DNA of 64,000 bases from Duganella sacchari (GCF_900143065.1 NZ_FRCX01000003.1:248001-312000); one strand, 5' to 3'. Positions 9,944 through 18,726 are shown, numbered from the stretch's first letter. Numbers and translations: made by a program. The notes: generated from the letters alone by a model not told the origin.

Positions 9944-11833
9944 ATGGGCCGCAAACTGATCCACACCGTCGTGCTGGCCGCTTTGGCCGGCTTTAGTGCG
10001 TTGGCGCTGGCTGACGACCCGCCTGCGATTGTCGGACGCATCTCCAGCGTGCAGGGCCAGGTGACGCTGGTGGGCGACGGCGATCCGGTCGGCGCCTCGC
10101 TGAACTGGCCGGTGACGGCGTTCAATCACATCAACACCGCCAGCGGTGCGCGCACGGAATTCCGCGTCGGTTCGACGGCGGTGCGGGTCGACAGCGATTC
10201 GGACCTGGAAATCAGCGCCATGGATGACGACTTGCTGCGCCTGCGCCTGAACTACGGCAGCGTCAGCATCCGCGTGCGCAGCCCCGAGCTGCTGCGGGAT
10301 TTCGAACTCAGCACGCCACAGGCGCGCATTACCATGATCGAGCCGGGCGTGCTGCGCGTGGATGTCGACCGCACGCCCGATACCAGCCAGATCAGCGTGC
10401 TGGCCGGCAGCGCGCGTGTGGATGGCGCCGGTTCGTCAGTCGTGGTGAGTAACGGCCGTCATGTGGATATCAGCGCGGAAGACGTCCGCACCAGCGTGGC
10501 GCGGCGTGATGGCTTCGACATCTGGGCCGAAGACCGCGACCGCCTGGACAGCACTACCACGACCACCCGTTTTGTCTCGAGCGGCATCACCGGCTACGAA
10601 GAACTGGACCGCAATGGCACCTGGGTCGACAATAACGAGTACGGCCCGCTGTGGACGCCGCGGAATGTGGCGCTGGACTGGGCGCCGTACCGCGACGGCC
10701 GCTGGATCTGGCTGGCGCCGTGGGGCTGGACCTGGGTCGACAATGCGCCGTGGGGCTATGCGCCATCGCACTATGGGCGCTGGGTGATCGTCAACCGCCG
10801 CTGGTGCTGGGCGCCGGGGCGGCCGGTGGGGCGGCCGGTGTGGGCGCCGGCGCTGGTCGGCTGGGTGGGCGGCAATGGCGGTCCGCACCATCCGGGGCCG
10901 GGGCTGGGCTGGTATCCGCTGTCGCCGCGCGACCGCTTTGTGCCGACCTACCGCGTGTCCACGGATTACGAGCGCCGGGTCACATGGACCCACAACGGCA
11001 AACCGTTCACCCCGCGTCCGGACTGGAATGGCCAGCGCGATGGCCTGACCGTGCTGCCGCGCGACCAGTTTGAAGGCCGGCGCTACGTGCCGGTCAACCG
11101 CTCCGTGATCCCGCCAGCGACGTTTGTAAAAGGCGTGGCGCCGGTGGCGCCGCCGCAGCCGGCTGGCCAGCCGCGCACCCTGACCACCAACCGCGGTGGC
11201 TGGGGCGATCGCGACCATGATGGCGTGCCGGACCGCTTTGAGCGCAACGACCGGCCGGGGCGGGTGATTACCACCGCACCATCGCAGCCAGTGCCGGCGC
11301 CGGCGCAGCAGCCGCCAGGACGCATCAGCACGTTGGCGCCAAACCAGTTTGGCGAGCGCGATTCGCGGCCGCAGACCATCAACCCTAACGATGTGCGGAT
11401 TGAGCTGCGTCCGCGTTTCAATCCGCCGCAGCAGCCAGGCGCTGGCGCTGGCCAGACGCAAGTGTCGCAGCAGCAGTCGGTGGCGCCGGTGTTGCAAGTA
11501 TCGCCGCCGGCCCAGCAGCAGCAACCGGCGCGCGACCGCTTTGACCGCGGTGGTGATGACAGCCATCGTCGGTTCCGGCCGGCGGACGAGCAGCGTCCCG
11601 ATCCCCGCCCGCAACAGCTTCAGCCGCAGGCCCAACCGCAGCAGCAGCCGGCAGCCCAACCGCCGCGTCAATTCAACCCGCCGCCGCAGCAACAGGCGCA
11701 ACCGCAGCAATCAGCGCAGCAGCAGCAGCAACCAGCGCAACAGCAGCAGCGTGAAAACCGCAGCGAACAGCGGCGCGAACCGGAACGTCAGCGTGACGAA
11801 AACCGTGACCGCCGCAAGCAAAACCAGCAATAA
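9944..11833 (+). CDS. exported FecR-domain/DUF6600 protein with Gln/Pro-rich tail
   Basis: A 629-residue exported protein. It has a signal peptide (MGRKLIHTVVLAALAGFSALALA), a FecR-like beta domain (about residues 30-150), then a Trp-rich DUF6600-type region with repeated units such as WAPYRDGRWIWLAPWGWTWVD and WGYAPSHYGRWVIV (about 225-330). The last 200 residues are low-complexity, dominated by Gln, Pro and Arg. No transmembrane helix follows the signal peptide, so it is not a classic FecR sigma regulator. An envelope or matrix role is likely but unproven. The ribosome site AGGAG is clear. Confidence 0.8.
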   Translation: MGRKLIHTVVLAALAGFSALALADDPPAIVGRISSVQGQVTLVGDGDPVGASLNWPVTAFNHINTASGARTEFRVGSTAVRVDSDSDLEISAMDDDLLRLRLNYGSVSIRVRSPELLRDFELSTPQARITMIEPGVLRVDVDRTPDTSQISVLAGSARVDGAGSSVVVSNGRHVDISAEDVRTSVARRDGFDIWAEDRDRLDSTTTTTRFVSSGITGYEELDRNGTWVDNNEYGPLWTPRNVALDWAPYRDGRWIWLAPWGWTWVDNAPWGYAPSHYGRWVIVNRRWCWAPGRPVGRPVWAPALVGWVGGNGGPHHPGPGLGWYPLSPRDRFVPTYRVSTDYERRVTWTHNGKPFTPRPDWNGQRDGLTVLPRDQFEGRRYVPVNRSVIPPATFVKGVAPVAPPQPAGQPRTLTTNRGGWGDRDHDGVPDRFERNDRPGRVITTAPSQPVPAPAQQPPGRISTLAPNQFGERDSRPQTINPNDVRIELRPRFNPPQQPGAGAGQTQVSQQQSVAPVLQVSPPAQQQQPARDRFDRGGDDSHRRFRPADEQRPDPRPQQLQPQAQPQQQPAAQPPRQFNPPPQQQAQPQQSAQQQQQPAQQQQRENRSEQRREPERQRDENRDRRKQNQQ

Positions 11834-11840
11834 CTTCGGT

Positions 11841-12323
11841 TTATTCTTGCGCCTTGAGGCGCAGGCGGGCGCGCCATTCACCCAGGGCGGATAGCGCGCC
11901 CTGGAATTCGCGTTCGATCAGATCGGCTTCCGCTGCCGTGACTTTGCCGTCCATGAGTGCGCTGGAGACGGCTTCCGCGACCGCACCTACCTGGCTCATC
12001 ACCTTGCACACCGTCTGCGACAGATCGTCTGCGCCGATGGTTTCCGGCGTTGGCACCACAAACGCCGCCATGCCATGGCGGACCAGCAGCGCGTGCAGCG
12101 GCAGGTGCGCGTCCGCCACGCCCGCCTTGTGGCACAGATGCACTACCGTTGACACCTCCTCAAACGAGGGATAGTGCGAGGCGATCGTCGGTGCCAGCTT
12201 GTTGCGCAGGACGTTGACGGAAATCCCCATTGCCTGCGCCAAAGCGTCGATGCCGCCGGGATAGGCGCGCGCCACCTTGTAAAGCGCGTCGTGCTGATTC
12301 ATGTCCAGGTATTTGCGAGTCAT
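11841..12323 (-). CDS. phage CII-like regulatory protein
   Basis: A 160-residue protein resembling the 'phage regulatory protein CII' family (as in P2/Mu-like phages): DALYKVARAYPGGIDALAQAMGISVNVLRNKLAP is a helix-turn-helix, followed by an alpha-helical region and an acidic C-terminus. No other phage gene is nearby, so this is either a domesticated remnant or a chromosomal regulator. The start could also be ATG at 12302 (MNQHDALY). It converges on the FecR-like gene with a 7-bp gap. Confidence 0.7.
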   Translation of the reverse strand: MTRKYLDMNQHDALYKVARAYPGGIDALAQAMGISVNVLRNKLAPTIASHYPSFEEVSTVVHLCHKAGVADAHLPLHALLVRHGMAAFVVPTPETIGADDLSQTVCKVMSQVGAVAEAVSSALMDGKVTAAEADLIEREFQGALSALGEWRARLRLKAQE

Positions 12324-12409
12324 GGTGAAGCGTGCCTTTTATTACCGATGCAACCGCCAACGCGCGGCGCTATGCTGTTTTTCATACAACTTCCTTGTGA
12401 AAAGACATC

Positions 12410-13168
12410 ATGAAGTCTCTTCGATCTGCGCTGCTTTTGATGGTTTGCATAGTCTTTGCCAGCAATGTCCCGGCGCTAGCGCGGCCGGCTTCACATTCTG
12501 GCACATCGTCGTCGTATAAAAGTGGATTTTCTTCACAAAAGAGCAACTCCGCCGCGCACAGCCGCCCGGCGCCGCCTGCCGCCAACCGCCAGAGCGGTCC
12601 CGGCGCGTTCGGCCAGCAGACAGGTTCGCCGGCGCAGCCGCAGCGCGCGACGTCGGCCATGTCGCGCGACGTCGACCAGAGCGCGGCCCGCGCCAACGCG
12701 CTGAAGACGCTGGATGAGCGCCGCGCCGCCGCCAATGCGCCGCCACCGCTGCCGCCGCTGAACGATAGCCTGCGCCAGCCGCAGCAGGCACGCGCGCCGG
12801 TCTACCAGCTGCCGCCACCGGTGTACGCGCCGCCCGCCTCGGGCAGCAATGCGCTGATGCATGGTGTGCTGGGCTTCATGCTGGGCCGGGCGATGAGCCA
12901 GAGCCATCAGCCGGTGGCGTATCCGACCACGCAGGGCAGCCAGCCTGTGCCGCAAGCCGGCGCCGCCACGGACAGCGCGGGCATGGTGACCGGCATGCCG
13001 GGACTGGGCACTCCTGCGCCTGCGCCGCAGCCGTCTTTCGGGGCCAGCGTGCTGCGCTGGTTTGTGTGGCTGATGGTGTTGAGTGCCCTGGTCTGGCTGG
13101 TGGTGTATTTCGTTCGCAAGCTGCGCCGTCTGCGTGCTGCGCCAAATTATTCGTTTGAAAGGAATTGA
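12410..13168 (+). CDS. exported proline-rich protein with C-terminal membrane anchor
   Basis: I do not recognise a named family. The 252 residues comprise a signal peptide (MKSLRSALLLMVCIVFASNVPALA), a long Ser/Pro/Ala/Gln-rich disordered stretch, a glycine-containing segment (NALMHGVLGFMLGRAMSQ) and a C-terminal helix (VLRWFVWLMVLSALVWLVVYFV) followed by a basic tail KLRRLRA. This predicts a periplasmic or surface domain tethered to the inner membrane. Its stop is 1 bp from the DUF2491 gene, so it is co-transcribed with the YjfK- and PspA-like genes and may be their membrane partner. Confidence 0.7.
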   Translation: MKSLRSALLLMVCIVFASNVPALARPASHSGTSSSYKSGFSSQKSNSAAHSRPAPPAANRQSGPGAFGQQTGSPAQPQRATSAMSRDVDQSAARANALKTLDERRAAANAPPPLPPLNDSLRQPQQARAPVYQLPPPVYAPPASGSNALMHGVLGFMLGRAMSQSHQPVAYPTTQGSQPVPQAGAATDSAGMVTGMPGLGTPAPAPQPSFGASVLRWFVWLMVLSALVWLVVYFVRKLRRLRAAPNYSFERN

Positions 13169-13169
13169 G

Positions 13170-13931
13170 ATGGGATGGTCGGATGCTTACAACTATCTGC
13201 GCGGCAGCGTGGCGGCCAAACCGGCGGATGACGCCCTGCCGCTGGGGGCGCGTATCGGCAGCCTGGTCGGCATACAGCAGTCGCCGCTGCTGCGCGCGGT
13301 GGCGGACGGTTCGCTGATCGGGCTGCCGGAGGCGGCGGATACGCGCATCGTGGCGGTGTCGCAGCTCAGGCTGAAGCAGTCGGGCGGCTTGTACCGCTAC
13401 TACCTCGACACCGGCGACCGCGACGACCAGGAGAAGTTCCTCCAGGTCTACCAGAACGCCAGCGGCGAAGTCAGCGAGATCATGTACTGCACCCAGCTGG
13501 CGCGCGTGATTCCGCAGACGGTGGAAGACCAGGACGCTTACACGGGCCAGTCCGGCGCCGGACTGGGCGACCGCAGCTACACGCTGTGGCGCCAGCAGCT
13601 GGAAGATGATCCCGGCCTGGACCTGGACCTGATCTTCGGCGCCAGCGATGGGCTGGACTACTGGCGCGACGCCGGCGATCCGGAAGCGGGCTTCATGCCG
13701 CCGTTCACGGGCACCGAAGTCCGTCTCGACGACGCCAGCGGCCGTACCGGCTTGCGCCAGGAAATGTATTTCATGCCGTACGTGCGCCAGCTGCGCGGCG
13801 GCGGCCACGAATATCTGCTGATCACGACGGAAATCATCCACAGCGTGAACGGCGATACCAGCAAACGCGGAATCCATGTCGACTTTGTCATTGGGATTCC
13901 GGTGGAGCAGCAACGCATCGTTATCCAATGA
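13170..13931 (+). CDS. yjfK: DUF2491 family protein (YjfK-like)
   Basis: A 253-residue soluble protein of the DUF2491/YjfK family (GLPEAADTRIVAVSQLRL, YLDTGDRDDQEKFLQVYQN, and YLLITTEIIHSVNGDTSKRGIHVDFVIGIPVE). YjfK is encoded beside the PspA homologue YjfJ in E. coli; the biochemical role is unknown. The upstream gene supplies the ribosome site (GAAAGGAATTGAG), and a PspA-like gene follows after 28 bp. That order supports a membrane-stress module. Confidence 0.8.
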   Translation: MGWSDAYNYLRGSVAAKPADDALPLGARIGSLVGIQQSPLLRAVADGSLIGLPEAADTRIVAVSQLRLKQSGGLYRYYLDTGDRDDQEKFLQVYQNASGEVSEIMYCTQLARVIPQTVEDQDAYTGQSGAGLGDRSYTLWRQQLEDDPGLDLDLIFGASDGLDYWRDAGDPEAGFMPPFTGTEVRLDDASGRTGLRQEMYFMPYVRQLRGGGHEYLLITTEIIHSVNGDTSKRGIHVDFVIGIPVEQQRIVIQ

Positions 13932-13959
13932 TGCGCAACTTTGAATGAGGAAGACTGAC

Positions 13960-14745
13960 ATGAGCAACTTGAATGGCTGGGGCCTGACGGCACGACTGAT
14001 TTCCAAGCACTTCGGCGCGCTGGGCAATCGCGTCTCCGAGGCCATCGCCAACTTCGATCCGGAAACCGCCACCGAGGCCGACCGCGACCGCCTGGCCGAC
14101 AATCTGCGCAGCGCCGCCCAGAAGCTGGCCGCCGCCCGTACCGCATTCGACAAGGAGGCCGGCGACGTGGTCAAGCTGCGCCAGCTGATCGCCACCGACG
14201 AGCAGGCGGCAGGCACGCTGGCCGAACGCCTGGCCAGCGGCAAGATTGCGGAATCCACCATCACGCTGTTCTGCGACGAGCTGGAGGCCAACAAGGCCCG
14301 CTTGCCGCAGGAACTGCAGGAAGAAGCCGACGCCAGGCAGTACATGGATGAGCTGCAAACCATTGTCGATGCCTTGTCGAAACAGCTGTCGGAGTTTGAC
14401 GCGCAGGCCAAAAAGGCGATGCAGGCGCTGGCGTCGGCCCGCGCCCAGCAGGATTTGCAGCAGCTGCGTGCCGACCGTCAGGCCCAGCTGGCTGGTCTGC
14501 AAGGCATGCGCGGCCAATCCAGCGCATTGGCGGCGCTGACCCGCCGCGCTGACACCATCCGCAATGACGCCGAAGGCCTGCGCATCGTGACGGACATCGG
14601 CCAGAAGCCGCTGGAGCAGGCCGCCGAGCTGGAGGCGATTCGCAAATCGGTGGGCCAGCCGGCGCTGGGCAATGAGTCGGCGCTGGCCCGTTTGCAGCGC
14701 CTGTCCGGCCAGCCGGCTGAGCCTTTGGCGCTTGCAAAGTCCTGA
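13960..14745 (+). CDS. PspA/IM30-like coiled-coil protein (YjfJ-like)
   Basis: A 261-residue, almost wholly helical, Ala/Gln/Glu-rich protein with long heptad patterns (about residues 35-200) and no membrane segment. Length, coiled-coil make-up and position after yjfK suggest the YjfJ branch of PspA/IM30, ESCRT-III-like proteins that bind stressed membranes. Sequence similarity to classical PspA is not obvious by eye, so the family call is moderate. The start at 13960 has AGGAAG upstream. It ends the operon; a terminator follows 17 bp later. Confidence 0.65.
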   Translation: MSNLNGWGLTARLISKHFGALGNRVSEAIANFDPETATEADRDRLADNLRSAAQKLAAARTAFDKEAGDVVKLRQLIATDEQAAGTLAERLASGKIAESTITLFCDELEANKARLPQELQEEADARQYMDELQTIVDALSKQLSEFDAQAKKAMQALASARAQQDLQQLRADRQAQLAGLQGMRGQSSALAALTRRADTIRNDAEGLRIVTDIGQKPLEQAAELEAIRKSVGQPALGNESALARLQRLSGQPAEPLALAKS

Positions 14746-14762
14746 TCCAGCTACAATATAGG

Positions 14763-14794
14763 CCGTAGACGCCATTTGGCGTCTGCGGTTTTTT
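14763..14794 (+). terminator. Rho-independent terminator after the PspA-like gene
   Basis: An 11-bp stem (CCGTAGACGCC with GGCGTCTGCGG, one G-T pair), a 4-nt loop ATTT and six T residues. It ends the 12410-14745 operon. A -10-like TACAAT at 14752-14757 sits immediately before it, so the ybeD transcript may begin at the hairpin. Confidence 0.88.
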
Positions 14795-14811
14795 ATTGAA
14801 TGGAAAAGAAC

Positions 14812-15087
14812 ATGAAAGCGATCCCACCCTCCGAGTCCCTCATCGAGTACCCGAGCGACTTCCCGATCAAGGTCATGGGGCCGACTCATAACGATTTCGC
14901 CCCTACCATCGTGCTGGTGGTGCAGAAGCACGACCAGGATTTCCACGAAGGCAAGATGGAAGTGCGTCCTTCGGCCCAGGGCAATTACACCGGTCTGACC
15001 TGCGTGGTGCGCGCCGTTAGCCGCGAACAGCTGGATGCGCTGTACAGCGAGCTGTCGGCGCACCCGATGGTCAAGATTGTCATGTAA
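14812..15087 (+). CDS. ybeD: DUF493 (YbeD) family protein
   Basis: A 91-residue ACT-like protein (FPIKVMGPTHNDF ... MEVRPSAQGNYTGLTCVVRAVSREQLDALYSEL) matching E. coli YbeD in length and C-terminal pattern. Function is not established. In E. coli ybeD lies directly before lipB; here a LysR regulator and a GST gene come between. ATG 14812 is preferred over ATG 14800 because GGAAAAGA precedes it. Confidence 0.88.
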   Translation: MKAIPPSESLIEYPSDFPIKVMGPTHNDFAPTIVLVVQKHDQDFHEGKMEVRPSAQGNYTGLTCVVRAVSREQLDALYSELSAHPMVKIVM

Positions 15088-15981
15088 TCAAGCGTGCTGG
15101 CGCTGGAAGGCGGCAATTTCTTCCAGCAGCCAGTCGCGGAACGCCTGCACCTGCGGTTTGCTGACCGCACCGGGCGGCGTGACGAAGTAGTACTCGTCCG
15201 GGCTGGGCGTGGCGATATCGAATAGCCGCAGCAGCTGCCCGGAGTTGATCTCCTGCATCGCCACCACGTGGCGCACCAGCGCGACGCCGTTGCCGTCGGC
15301 AGCAGAACGCACCAGCATCGACAAATCCTCAAACAGCAGCCCGCCGGACGGTTCCGGCAGGTCGACTGCGGCTGCGCGCAGCCACGGCGTCCACAGCTCC
15401 ACCGAGCGTAGCAGCGTGTGTCTGGCCAGATCTTCTGGCGTTGCTGGCAGCTGTCCACCGCGATAGTGGGGACTCACTACCGGGTAATACACATCCCCCA
15501 TCAGCCGCAACACCACCATGCCCGGGTAATTGCCGCGTCCGAAGCGGATGCCGACGTCGATGCCTTCGCGCGCCAGATCCTGCAGCACGCCGCTGGATTG
15601 CAGCACCACTTCAATATCCGGATGCAGCTCGATGAACTTGCCCAGCCGTGGCGCCAGCCAGCGCGCGGCAAACGAGGGTATCGAAGTAATCGTCAGCCGC
15701 TGGCTGATGCTGGCCGCGCGCATGGCGTCGGTGGCGGCAGCGATGTCGGCAAAGGCCTTGCCTAAAAACTGGGCAAATTTCAGCCCGTCGCTAGTTATTT
15801 TCACCTGGCGGCCGTGGCGCACGAAAAGTGGCCGTCCCAGCTCTTCTTCCAATCCCCGCACCTGATGGCTGATCGCACCGTGCGTCAGGTGCAGCTCTTC
15901 CGCCGCGCGCGAGAAATTCTCGTGGCGGGCCGCCGCCTCGAAGGCGCGCAATGCGGAAAAATTGGGCAGCCGTCGCGCCAT
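15088..15981 (-). CDS. LysR-family regulator, GcvA-like
   Basis: A 297-residue LysR regulator. The N-terminal winged helix (LPNFSALRAFEAAARHENFSRAAEELHLTHGAISHQVRGLEEELG) is of the GcvA subgroup, and a substrate-binding domain follows. It is divergent from the GST gene across a 110-bp gap, so it probably controls that gene, itself, or both. Its stop abuts the ybeD stop (convergent). The effector cannot be inferred. Confidence 0.9.
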   Translation of the reverse strand: MARRLPNFSALRAFEAAARHENFSRAAEELHLTHGAISHQVRGLEEELGRPLFVRHGRQVKITSDGLKFAQFLGKAFADIAAATDAMRAASISQRLTITSIPSFAARWLAPRLGKFIELHPDIEVVLQSSGVLQDLAREGIDVGIRFGRGNYPGMVVLRLMGDVYYPVVSPHYRGGQLPATPEDLARHTLLRSVELWTPWLRAAAVDLPEPSGGLLFEDLSMLVRSAADGNGVALVRHVVAMQEINSGQLLRLFDIATPSPDEYYFVTPPGAVSKPQVQAFRDWLLEEIAAFQRQHA

Positions 15982-16091
15982 GCTGTGGATAACTATGTGA
16001 ATAGAACTAACAAGAATTGCGAAAATATACCGTTATACAGGCACTTAGACAAGGTTTACCATGTGAATAAATCTACCTAAGCGGAGCTGCC

Positions 16092-16718
16092 ATGCCCTTC
16101 CAACTGTACGTCGATAGCCTTTACACCAGCCCTTACGCCCTGTCGGCCTTCGTGGCGCTGACCGAGAAGGGCTTGCCTTTCAGTGTGAAGACGGTGGATC
16201 TGGGCAGTGGCGAGCAGCGGCTGGCCGGCTACGCCGACCGCGCACTGACGGGCCGCGTACCGGCGCTGGTCGAGGGCGATTTTGTGCTGACCGAGTCGTC
16301 GGCCATCACGGAATACCTGGAAGAGTCGTTCCCGGCGCCGGAATATGTGCGCCTGTATCCCGCCGACCGTCGCCAGCGCGCGCAGGCACGGCAGATTCAG
16401 GCCTGGGTGCGCAGCGACCTGGTGCCCGTCCGCATGGAGCGCGATACGGAAACCGTGTTCTTCAAAAAGCCGTGCGCGCCGCTGACCGACACCGCGCAGC
16501 AGGCGGCCGCCAAGCTGGTGCATGTGGCCGGTCACCTGATCCAAGGTCCGCAGAATCTGTTCGGTGACTGGTCGCTGGCCGATACCGACCTGGCCATCAT
16601 GCTGAGCCGCCTGGTGCGCAACGGCGATGCGGTGCCGCAGAAGCTGCAGGAATACGTCGATTTCCAATGGCAGCGCCCCTCGTTGCAGGCCTGGCTGGCC
16701 AGGCACCAGCCGGGCTGA
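16092..16718 (+). CDS. yfcF: glutathione S-transferase, YfcF type
   Basis: A 208-residue GST. The thioredoxin-fold N-terminus runs FQLYVDSLYTSPYALSAFVALTEKGLPF and contains the glutathione-site motif VPALVEGDFVLTESSAITEYLEE; the helical C-terminal domain follows. The pattern matches E. coli YfcF, a GST linked to peroxide resistance. It is probably under the divergent LysR regulator. The ribosome site GCGGAG precedes ATG. Confidence 0.87.
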   Translation: MPFQLYVDSLYTSPYALSAFVALTEKGLPFSVKTVDLGSGEQRLAGYADRALTGRVPALVEGDFVLTESSAITEYLEESFPAPEYVRLYPADRRQRAQARQIQAWVRSDLVPVRMERDTETVFFKKPCAPLTDTAQQAAAKLVHVAGHLIQGPQNLFGDWSLADTDLAIMLSRLVRNGDAVPQKLQEYVDFQWQRPSLQAWLARHQPG

Positions 16719-16733
16719 AAGTAGCGCTCGGGG

Positions 16734-16739
16734 TATAAT
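16734..16739 (+). promoter_or_regulatory. -10 element predicting a leaderless lipB mRNA
   Basis: A consensus TATAAT ends 6 bp before the lipB ATG, so the usual start point would be the A of the start codon. No Shine-Dalgarno sequence lies before this ATG, and no good -35 is visible at 16-18 bp. Transcription may also read in from the GST gene. Confidence 0.6.
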
Positions 16740-16745
16740 GCCGGG

Positions 16746-17405
16746 ATGACGTCTCCAACTTCTCCTGAGATCAGGCATCTCGGCAAAGCCGATTACGACA
16801 GCACGTTTGCCGCCATGCGGGCCTTCACCGACGCCCGCACGCCGGACACCCGCGACGAACTGTGGATCGTGGAACATGCGCCGGTCTACACGCTGGGCCT
16901 GGGCGCCGACCGCGGCCACCTGCTGGCCGGCGCGTCCGGGATCCCTGTGGTGCAGACTGATCGCGGCGGCGAAGTCACCTACCACGGCCCTGGCCAGGTG
17001 GTGATTTATCTGCTCATGGACCTGCGCCGCAACAAGCCGGGCGGCAAGCTGTATGCGCGTCAGTTTGTGCATAAAATCGAGCAAGCCATCATCAATGTGT
17101 TGCAGGCGTATAATCTCGACGGTGAGCGCGTTGAAGGCGCGCCGGGCATTTACATGGCCGGCGGCGACCATAAAGGCGCCAAAATCGCCGCGCTGGGCTT
17201 GAAGGTGCGCGGCAACGGCTGCACCTACCATGGCCTGTCGCTCAATGTGGCGATGGACCTGGCGCCGTTTTCCTGGATTAATCCATGCGGCTATGCCGGA
17301 CTGGAAACGGTCGATATGCGTACTGTTGGCGCGCAGGCAATGCTGTCCGATGTACAACAGCAACTCGCCGATGAACTGATCCGCGTACTGGCACCAAACG
17401 AATAA
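16746..17405 (+). CDS. lipB: octanoyl-[acyl-carrier-protein]:protein octanoyltransferase
   Basis: Transfers octanoate from ACP to lipoyl domains, the first step of lipoate assembly. It has 219 residues with the LipB signatures [21 protein letters not shown], the catalytic lysine in [10 protein letters not shown] and the catalytic cysteine in [11 protein letters not shown]. The start aligns with the E. coli protein ([16 protein letters not shown]). lipA follows after 9 bp. A TATAAT sits almost at the start codon. Confidence 0.96.
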   Translation: MTSPTSPEIRHLGKADYDSTFAAMRAFTDARTPDTRDELWIVEHAPVYTLGLGADRGHLLAGASGIPVVQTDRGGEVTYHGPGQVVIYLLMDLRRNKPGGKLYARQFVHKIEQAIINVLQAYNLDGERVEGAPGIYMAGGDHKGAKIAALGLKVRGNGCTYHGLSLNVAMDLAPFSWINPCGYAGLETVDMRTVGAQAMLSDVQQQLADELIRVLAPNE

Positions 17406-17414
17406 GACTTGATT

Positions 17415-18389
17415 ATGACCACCGAAACCACGACTGCTTACAACCCCAGCGAAAAGCAAAAAGGCGCCAGCAAGACTTCGCGCATTCCGATCAAGATTGT
17501 GCCGGTTGAACAGGTCGAGCGCTTGAAGAAGCCGGACTGGATTCGCGTCAAAGCCGGTTCGCCGAACACCCGTTTCTACGAAATCAAGGAAACGCTGCGC
17601 GAGAACAAGCTGGTCACCGTGTGCGAAGAAGCGAGCTGCCCGAACATCGGCGAATGCTTTGGCAAGGGCACTGCGACCTTCATGATCATGGGCGACAAGT
17701 GCACCCGCCGCTGCCCGTTCTGCGACGTCGGCCACGGCCGGCCGGATCCGCTGGACAAGGATGAGCCGACCAACCTGTCGCACACCATCGCCAAGCTGCG
17801 CCTGAGCTACGTCGTGATCACCTCGGTGGACCGCGACGATCTGCGTGACGGCGGCGCCGCCCACTTTGTCGAATGCATTTCCAATACCCGCGCGCTGTCG
17901 CCGAAGACCCAGATCGAAGTGCTGGTGCCGGACTTCCGCGGCCGTCTGGAAAAAGCGCTGGCGATCTTCGCCGACGGCCTGCCGGACGTGATGAACCACA
18001 ACCTGGAAACCGTGCCGCGCCTGTACAAGGAAGCGCGTCCGGGTTCGGACTATATGCATTCGCTGAAGCTGCTGAAAGACTTCAAAGCCATGTACCCGAA
18101 CGTGAAAACCAAGTCCGGCATCATGGTCGGCCTGGGCGAGACCGACGAAGAAATCCTGCAGGTGATGCGCGACATGCGCGAACACGACATCGACATGCTG
18201 ACCATCGGCCAATACCTGGCGCCATCGAACAGCCACCTGCCGGTGCGCCGCTATGTGCACCCGGACGTGTTCAAGATGTTTGAAGAGGAAGCCTACAAAA
18301 TGGGCTTCAAGCACGCCGCCGTGGGCGCCATGGTGCGCTCCTCGTACCATGCGGACGAGCAGGCGCACAACGTACTGGCCGCAGGCTAA
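17415..18389 (+). CDS. lipA: lipoyl synthase
   Basis: Radical-SAM enzyme inserting two sulfurs into protein-bound octanoyl groups. It has 324 residues with the auxiliary cluster [12 protein letters not shown], the radical-SAM motif [11 protein letters not shown] and the C-terminal SSYHADEQA carrying the conserved serine. ATG 17415 is used; an in-frame TTG lies two codons earlier. It is co-transcribed with lipB and followed by a strong terminator. Confidence 0.97.
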   Translation: MTTETTTAYNPSEKQKGASKTSRIPIKIVPVEQVERLKKPDWIRVKAGSPNTRFYEIKETLRENKLVTVCEEASCPNIGECFGKGTATFMIMGDKCTRRCPFCDVGHGRPDPLDKDEPTNLSHTIAKLRLSYVVITSVDRDDLRDGGAAHFVECISNTRALSPKTQIEVLVPDFRGRLEKALAIFADGLPDVMNHNLETVPRLYKEARPGSDYMHSLKLLKDFKAMYPNVKTKSGIMVGLGETDEEILQVMRDMREHDIDMLTIGQYLAPSNSHLPVRRYVHPDVFKMFEEEAYKMGFKHAAVGAMVRSSYHADEQAHNVLAAG

Positions 18390-18392
18390 AAC

Positions 18393-18419
18393 AAAAGGCT
18401 CCGCAAGGAGCCTTTTTTT
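18393..18419 (+). terminator. Rho-independent terminator after lipA
   Basis: A stem GGCTCC/GGAGCC with a GCAA tetraloop, extended by A-T pairs and ending in seven T residues. It closes the lipB-lipA unit. The A-tract on the other side may also help end the convergent minus-strand gene. Confidence 0.9.
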
Positions 18420-18462
18420 CGTCCCGCTACCAGGCCAGGCCTGATCCGCAAAAACTGACGGT

Positions 18463-18726
18463 TTAAGCGTCGAGGCCTTTGAGCAGGACTTCGGCGACGG
18501 TCTGGTTCATGTCGAGGCCGCGCTCAGTGGCCAGGGCGTGCAGGCGTTTGACCAGTTCGTCATTGAGTTTGACGGCGAATGGCACCAGGCCCAACGCCTG
18601 GTCGCGTTTGCGTTGTTCGCGTTTGTCGATGACGGTATTGTCGGCCTTGCCGAAGCCTGCAGCACCCGGTGCCATCTTGCCCATCAGCTTTTTGGCATCG
18701 GCTTTGGCCAGATCTGTTTTCTTCAT
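18463..18726 (-). CDS. small protein with ribbon-helix-helix-like C-terminus
   Basis: An 87-residue basic protein. Residues 45-87 (LGLVPFAVKLNDELVKRLHALATERGLDMNQTVAEVLLKGLDA) look like a ribbon-helix-helix fold: a beta strand, two helices and a turn of the MNQTVAEVL type. The N-terminal half is Lys/Ala-rich and probably unstructured. No toxin partner is adjacent, so a DNA-binding regulator is more likely than an antitoxin. I do not recognise a named family. Confidence 0.6.
   Translation of the reverse strand: MKKTDLAKADAKKLMGKMAPGAAGFGKADNTVIDKREQRKRDQALGLVPFAVKLNDELVKRLHALATERGLDMNQTVAEVLLKGLDA

Noticed and set aside
16077..18368. A minus-strand open frame of about 760 codons opposite the GST, lipB and lipA genes
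   Set aside because: The plus strand carries complete LipA and LipB with all active-site motifs; the opposite frame has only His/Arg/Gln-rich sequence.
18463..18726. Toxin-antitoxin pair including the small RHH-like protein
   Set aside because: No toxin-like gene is adjacent on the same strand; ung follows divergently and lipA is upstream with its own terminator.
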